From: Thermotoga sp. Ku-13t
GTDB lineage: Bacteria; Thermotogota; Thermotogae; Thermotogales; DSM-5069
NCBI RefSeq assembly: GCF_011057685.1
Contig: NZ_LNFY01000001.1
Span: 806,001-870,000 of the forward strand
Direction: 5' to 3'
DNA length: 64,000 nt
The notes beneath the pieces were generated by a model. It made no database searches. It was not told the origin of the DNA and saw nothing but the letters and a program-made list of their open reading frames with translations. How positions within the stretch are numbered: the first letter of the stretch is position 1; every line of letters starts with the position of its first letter. Below, piece by piece: positions 60,773 to 64,000 of this stretch. Both the position numbers and the translations under genes were made by a program.

Positions 60773-60806
60773 GTGATCACCTCCGTCCAGTTTTTCGACC
60801 ATGACG

Positions 60807-60835
60807 ATTTTACCAAGAACATTTTCCTTTACCAA
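60807..60835 (-). promoter_or_regulatory. Promoter of the lpd-to-secF operon
   Basis: Minus 35 TTGGTA (60830-60835), 17 bases, minus 10 TAAAAT (60807-60812), minus strand. Confidence 0.65.
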
Positions 60836-60855
60836 TTCCACAGAAATACAAATAA

Positions 60856-60880
60856 AACGCCAGGCTCAGGGCCTGGCGTT
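60856..60880 (-). terminator. Terminator of the mreB-flgF-flgG operon
   Basis: Ten-bp stem AACGCCAGGC/GCCTGGCGTT with a five-base loop; TTTTATTTGTATTT follows on the minus strand. Confidence 0.88.
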
Positions 60881-60900
60881 GTGCTTGGGATCATGAATCC

Positions 60901-61686
60901 TTATCGCTTCAGCGTGGAAACGGTTCTGAGCATATCATCGGCAGTTTGGATCGTCCTCGCGTTGAGCTCGTAAGCGCGCTGTGCGATGATCATATCGACC
61001 ATCTCTTTCACGACGTCAACGTTGGACTTTTCAAGAAAACCTTGCTGGATCGCACCGAAACCGTCCTGGTTCGGAGTTCCTTCGATCGGATCACCTGAAG
61101 ACACTGTTTGGACGTAAAGGTTATCTCCTATCGCTTTCAAACCAGCCGGATTGACAAAGCGCACCAGTGTTATCGTGCCAAGGTTCTGAACGGTTCCATC
61201 CTGCATCTCCGCGGAAACTATTCCGTCGGGTGAGACGTTTATCGATACGGCATCGGCCGGGATAACGATGTTTGGAACTAGGGAAAGCCCGTTGGCCGTG
61301 ACGATCCTTCCCTCGCTGTCTATCTTGAAGCTCCCATCACGCGTGTAAGCGATCCTGCCATCCTGAAGTTGTATCTGGAAGAATCCATCCCCGGCGATGG
61401 CCAGATCGAGGGCGTTACCAGTCTGCTCAAGATTGCCGATCGTGAATATCCTGTTGGTCGCGCTCAGTTTCACGCCGTGACCTACGTAAATGCCCGTTGG
61501 GATCATCGAATTCTGGGCGGTCGGTGTACCCGCATTCTTGTAGTACTGGTAAACCAGGTCCTGAAATTCCGCACGGATCTTCTTGTAGCTTGTCGTGTCG
61601 ACGTTCGCAAGGTTGTTTGAAACTGTGTCAAGCTTGTACTGTTGTGCCCACATCCCCGTTGCCGCAGAGTACAGTGAAACCATCAT
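60901..61686 (-). CDS. flgG: Flagellar distal rod protein FlgG
   Basis: 261 residues. Rod-family N-terminus SLYSAATGMWAQQYKLDTVSNNLANVDTTSYKK (in part), D1 domain, and C-terminal helix ANVDVVKEMVDMIIAQRAYELNA-type region, length exact for FlgG. GGAGGTG precedes the ATG-ATG start. Other flagellar genes lie outside the window. Confidence 0.93.
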   Translation of the reverse strand: MMVSLYSAATGMWAQQYKLDTVSNNLANVDTTSYKKIRAEFQDLVYQYYKNAGTPTAQNSMIPTGIYVGHGVKLSATNRIFTIGNLEQTGNALDLAIAGDGFFQIQLQDGRIAYTRDGSFKIDSEGRIVTANGLSLVPNIVIPADAVSINVSPDGIVSAEMQDGTVQNLGTITLVRFVNPAGLKAIGDNLYVQTVSSGDPIEGTPNQDGFGAIQQGFLEKSNVDVVKEMVDMIIAQRAYELNARTIQTADDMLRTVSTLKR

Positions 61687-61701
61687 CGTTCAGCACCTCC
61701 A

Positions 61702-62451
61702 TCATTTGAGCGATGCAACCTGCGAGAACAACTTCGAGAACATTTCATCTTCTGCGAGCACAACCTTCTGCGCGATCTCGAAGTGTCTTTGCAACTCCAC
61801 CATCTTGACCATCTCCGTCAGTGCGTTCACGTTTGATAATTCGACGTATCCTGTGAGAATCCTAAAATTCTCTGCGGCGACTGCGGGCCCACTCTCATCG
61901 GTCGATGTGAACAGCGTATAACCAACCTTTCTCAGATCCCGTTCGGACGCGAAGCTGTATACACCTATCCTGCCCACCATGTTGCCGAGACGGTCTCTCA
62001 CAAAACCCTGTTCGTCTACAGAATAACCTTCTTCGAAGCGAACTGGCTCACCGTTTTCATCGAGCAATCTAAAACCATCCGTGTTAACAACAAAACCTTC
62101 GGCGTCGAGCTTGAAATTACCCGCACGTGTGTAATAGACCTCGTTGTCTCTCTGAACGGCGAAATACCCTTTGCCCTCGATCGCAAGATCGAGAAAGTTT
62201 CCTGTGTACTGAAGCGTGCCCTCCGTTGGATCGATGTAGACTCTGTCCACAACGGAACTGTAGGGCAAACTGCCTATGGGGGTTCTCCTGTCCAGAGACG
62301 AATAAATGTGGCGCTCCTGGTAAGCGCTGAAGGTGGGAATATCTTTCTTGTAACCAACTGTATCCACGTTTGCCAGGTTGTTCGCTGTGGAATCGAGTTT
62401 GAACCAATCGTTCAACATGCCCATCGCGGCGGTGTAAATGCCCCTTACCAT
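61702..62451 (-). CDS. flgF: Flagellar rod protein FlgF/FlhO-like
   Basis: 249 residues. Same rod-protein fold: GIYTAAMGMLNDWFKLDSTANNLANVDT at the start and SNVNALTEMVKMVELQRHFE at the end. It lies before flgG, as FlgF or Bacillus FlhO does. GAGGTG upstream. Confidence 0.9.
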   Translation of the reverse strand: MVRGIYTAAMGMLNDWFKLDSTANNLANVDTVGYKKDIPTFSAYQERHIYSSLDRRTPIGSLPYSSVVDRVYIDPTEGTLQYTGNFLDLAIEGKGYFAVQRDNEVYYTRAGNFKLDAEGFVVNTDGFRLLDENGEPVRFEEGYSVDEQGFVRDRLGNMVGRIGVYSFASERDLRKVGYTLFTSTDESGPAVAAENFRILTGYVELSNVNALTEMVKMVELQRHFEIAQKVVLAEDEMFSKLFSQVASLK

Positions 62452-62455
62452 CCGA

Positions 62456-63466
62456 TCACCTCGTGTAAGATACCGCGACGGCCTTCAGGAGATTCGTATC
62501 TTCCAGAAGAATGCCAGTGCCTCTGGCGACACACGTGATTGGGTCTTCCGCAATGATGACTTTCACTCCGAGCTCTTCGCTCATCACCAGGTCTAAACCC
62601 CTCAGGAGTGCTCCACCACCCGTCAGAATGATTCCACGCTCGATGATGTCTGCCGCGAGCTCCGGTGGCGTCTTTTCGAGTACCATCTTGATCCTTCCGA
62701 TGAGCATTTCCACAAGGGGTTTCAACGTCTCCAGAACATCATCACTAGTGATCACGTCTGTTCTGGGCAAGCCCGTCACGGCATCCCTTCCTCTGATCTC
62801 CATTTCATACGTTTCTAAGCTCGGGTGGACTTTTCCTATTTTTATCTTGACCTGTTCCGCTGTGGTCTCGCCTATCACCAGGCCATGTTTTCTTCGCACG
62901 AATCTGACGATAGCCTCGTCCATCGCGTTACCTGCGAGTTTTATAGAGTCTCCGACGACGACGCCACCAAGGCTTATGACAGCTATGTCTGTTGTGCCAC
63001 CACCGATGTCAACGATCATGCTCCCTTCCGATTTTGTTACATCGATACCAGCACCTATCGCCGCAGCAATGGGCTCCGTCACAACATGTACCTGTCTCGC
63101 GCCGGCGTTGAGGGCTGCCTCAAACACCGCTCTGCGTTCGACACTCGTGGCTTTCGTGGGAATACCTATGACGAGCTCGGGTTTGAAGAAGAGGGATTTC
63201 CTCATGGTCCTGTTTATGAACTCTTTTATCACTGCCTCTATCACTTTGTAATCCGCGATCACACCGTCTTTCATAGGTTTGACTGCCCTGTACGATTCCG
63301 GCGTCTTACCGAGCATCTTCTTGGCTTCTTCACCAATGGCCACGATCTCGCCTGTCTTCTCGGATATGGCAACCACCGACGGTTCGAATATGACTATGCC
63401 TTTTCCTCGCTGATAAACTATGAAGCTGGCGGTACCCAGATCTATGCCTAAGTCACCTTTGGGCAA
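62456..63466 (-). CDS. mreB: Rod-shape-determining protein MreB
   Basis: 336 residues. Actin fold: DLGIDLGTASFIVY (phosphate 1), IGIPTKATSVERRA, MIVDIGGGTTDIAVIS (phosphate 2) and GIILTGGGALLRG. TTG start with GGGAGGTG seven bases upstream. The mreB/mbl-flgF-flgG order parallels Bacillus mbl-flhO-flhP. Confidence 0.95.
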   Translation of the reverse strand: MPKGDLGIDLGTASFIVYQRGKGIVIFEPSVVAISEKTGEIVAIGEEAKKMLGKTPESYRAVKPMKDGVIADYKVIEAVIKEFINRTMRKSLFFKPELVIGIPTKATSVERRAVFEAALNAGARQVHVVTEPIAAAIGAGIDVTKSEGSMIVDIGGGTTDIAVISLGGVVVGDSIKLAGNAMDEAIVRFVRRKHGLVIGETTAEQVKIKIGKVHPSLETYEMEIRGRDAVTGLPRTDVITSDDVLETLKPLVEMLIGRIKMVLEKTPPELAADIIERGIILTGGGALLRGLDLVMSEELGVKVIIAEDPITCVARGTGILLEDTNLLKAVAVSYTR

Positions 63467-63497
63467 AGGTCACACCTCCCGTGTCGTGAAGAAAATC

Positions 63498-63574
63498 TGG
63501 CGTGCCTGGCGGGAGTCGAACCCGCAACCTCTGGATCCGGAGTCCAGCGCTCTATCCATTTGAGCTACAGGCAC
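63498..63574 (-). tRNA. tRNA-Arg (anticodon CCG)
   Basis: 77 bases with encoded CCA. Acceptor GTGCCTG/CAGGCAC, D stem GCTC/GAGC, anticodon stem CTGGA/TCCAG with loop CTCCGGA, T stem GCGGG/CCCGC. The anticodon CCG reads CGG. Confidence 0.95.
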
Positions 63575-64000
63575 ACCACTCTGCCTCCAGGCCTCAGAAA
63601 CTTTTCGTGATCAAAACCTTTCCTCGTCACAATGATATCAAAAGGCGCAAATTCTTCCAAGAACCGTTCGTCTTTCTCCACATGACAACCTCTTTTATGA
63701 AACAGATAAGCGTAGTAGGGTTCTTCCTGGAGCACGACGCAATCAGCTCGGCACAGTCTCACGTCCGAAATGTGTGCGATGAGCAATCTACCAGGATGCT
63801 TTTTCACTTCTTCAACGATCGGATCTGGCACCGGCTGTGGTTCCAGGATTTGGTATATGCCCCCACCCTGCGCGATGAACCTTTCAAATATCTCAGCGGC
63901 GCTCAGACCATCCACGTTTTTCCTGCCCTGAAACATTTTGCTCGACAATCGTTCATCCACCATGAACACTTCTTTGTGAAGTTTCTTCCTTATCTTCTCG
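63565..64000 (-). CDS. Partial gene at right edge, possible YqgF/RuvX-like start
   Basis: Open to the window end (at least 144 residues); the true start is outside. The first visible part, VFMVDERLSSKMFQGRKNVD and GLSAAEIFERF, resembles the C-terminal DER and D-x-x-AA motifs of RuvX/YqgF nuclease-fold proteins. The rest (about 100 residues, with DPIVEEVKKHPGRLLIAHISD and DIIVTRKGFDHEKF) is not recognised. Its last 10 bases overlap the tRNA-Arg 5-prime end, so the transcript continues into the tRNA. Confidence 0.6.
   Translation of the reverse strand, partial: EKIRKKLHKEVFMVDERLSSKMFQGRKNVDGLSAAEIFERFIAQGGGIYQILEPQPVPDPIVEEVKKHPGRLLIAHISDVRLCRADCVVLQEEPYYAYLFHKRGCHVEKDERFLEEFAPFDIIVTRKGFDHEKFLRPGGRVVCL

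Overview
The window looks like a chromosomal segment of a thermophilic member of the Thermotogota, probably near Pseudothermotoga (inference). The evidence is an Omp-alpha-type coiled-coil outer-sheath protein next to a beta-barrel partner, a TrpB2-type tryptophan synthase beta chain, an AglA-type GH4 enzyme, many GTG/TTG starts with strong GGAGGTG ribosome sites, tightly overlapped operons, and roughly even G+C content. No insertion sequence, prophage, CRISPR array or rRNA was seen. I recognise no DNA-binding transcription factor gene in the 64 kb; visible control lies in promoters, leader peptides and RNA hairpins.

Layout. 1-6.8 kb: unknown gene and tsaB (+), a Lon-family protease with an FmdB-like zinc ribbon, a double FMN-binding protein (-), then mgtE (+) behind a 12-codon leader ORF, and a cold-shock gene. 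6.8-13.2 kb (-): small barrel protein, then a branched-chain-amino-acid-type ABC operon (livJ-livH-livM-livG-livF) ending in a GH4 glycosidase. 13.3-16.9 kb: a frameshifted diguanylate cyclase, class II aldolase, secreted metallophosphoesterase, membrane protein, proC. 16.9-25.2 kb (+): a tripartite tricarboxylate-type transporter (tctC-tctB-tctA) followed without gaps by four oxidoreductases, apparently one uncharacterised catabolic operon. 25.2-31.1 kb (-): a secreted-protein cluster with a miniature secretin, an Ig-repeat protein and two paralogous exported proteins. 31.2-32.7 kb (-): trpB2 behind a Trp-codon leader peptide, antiterminator and perfect terminator.

32.7-36.2 kb (+): uxuA, copA, copZ. 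36.2-40.4 kb (-): small membrane protein, htpX and lemA; omp-beta-like and omp-alpha-like genes. 40.4-45.2 kb (-): tyrS, secG, tRNA-Met, glycerate kinase, a membrane protein and an amidohydrolase. 45.2-50.5 kb (-): MalEFG-type sugar ABC genes, a NamZ-like muramidase and a DUF362 ferredoxin protein, pointing to recovery of peptidoglycan sugars. 50.6-53 kb (+): barrel-like protein and a long-form RmlA. 53-60.8 kb (-): one overlapped transcript running lpd, a three-subunit sarcosine-oxidase/proline-dehydrogenase-like enzyme, a membrane protein, yajC, secD, secF. 60.9-63.5 kb (-): mreB, flgF, flgG; then tRNA-Arg and a partial gene at the right edge.

Two themes recur. Solute-binding-protein genes (livJ, tctC, malE), and omp-alpha, are separated from the next gene by a compact GC-rich hairpin, a layout that would give more binding protein than permease. 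Biosynthesis and transport genes (trpB2, mgtE) sit behind short translated leaders, suggesting ribosome-sensed control in this genome.
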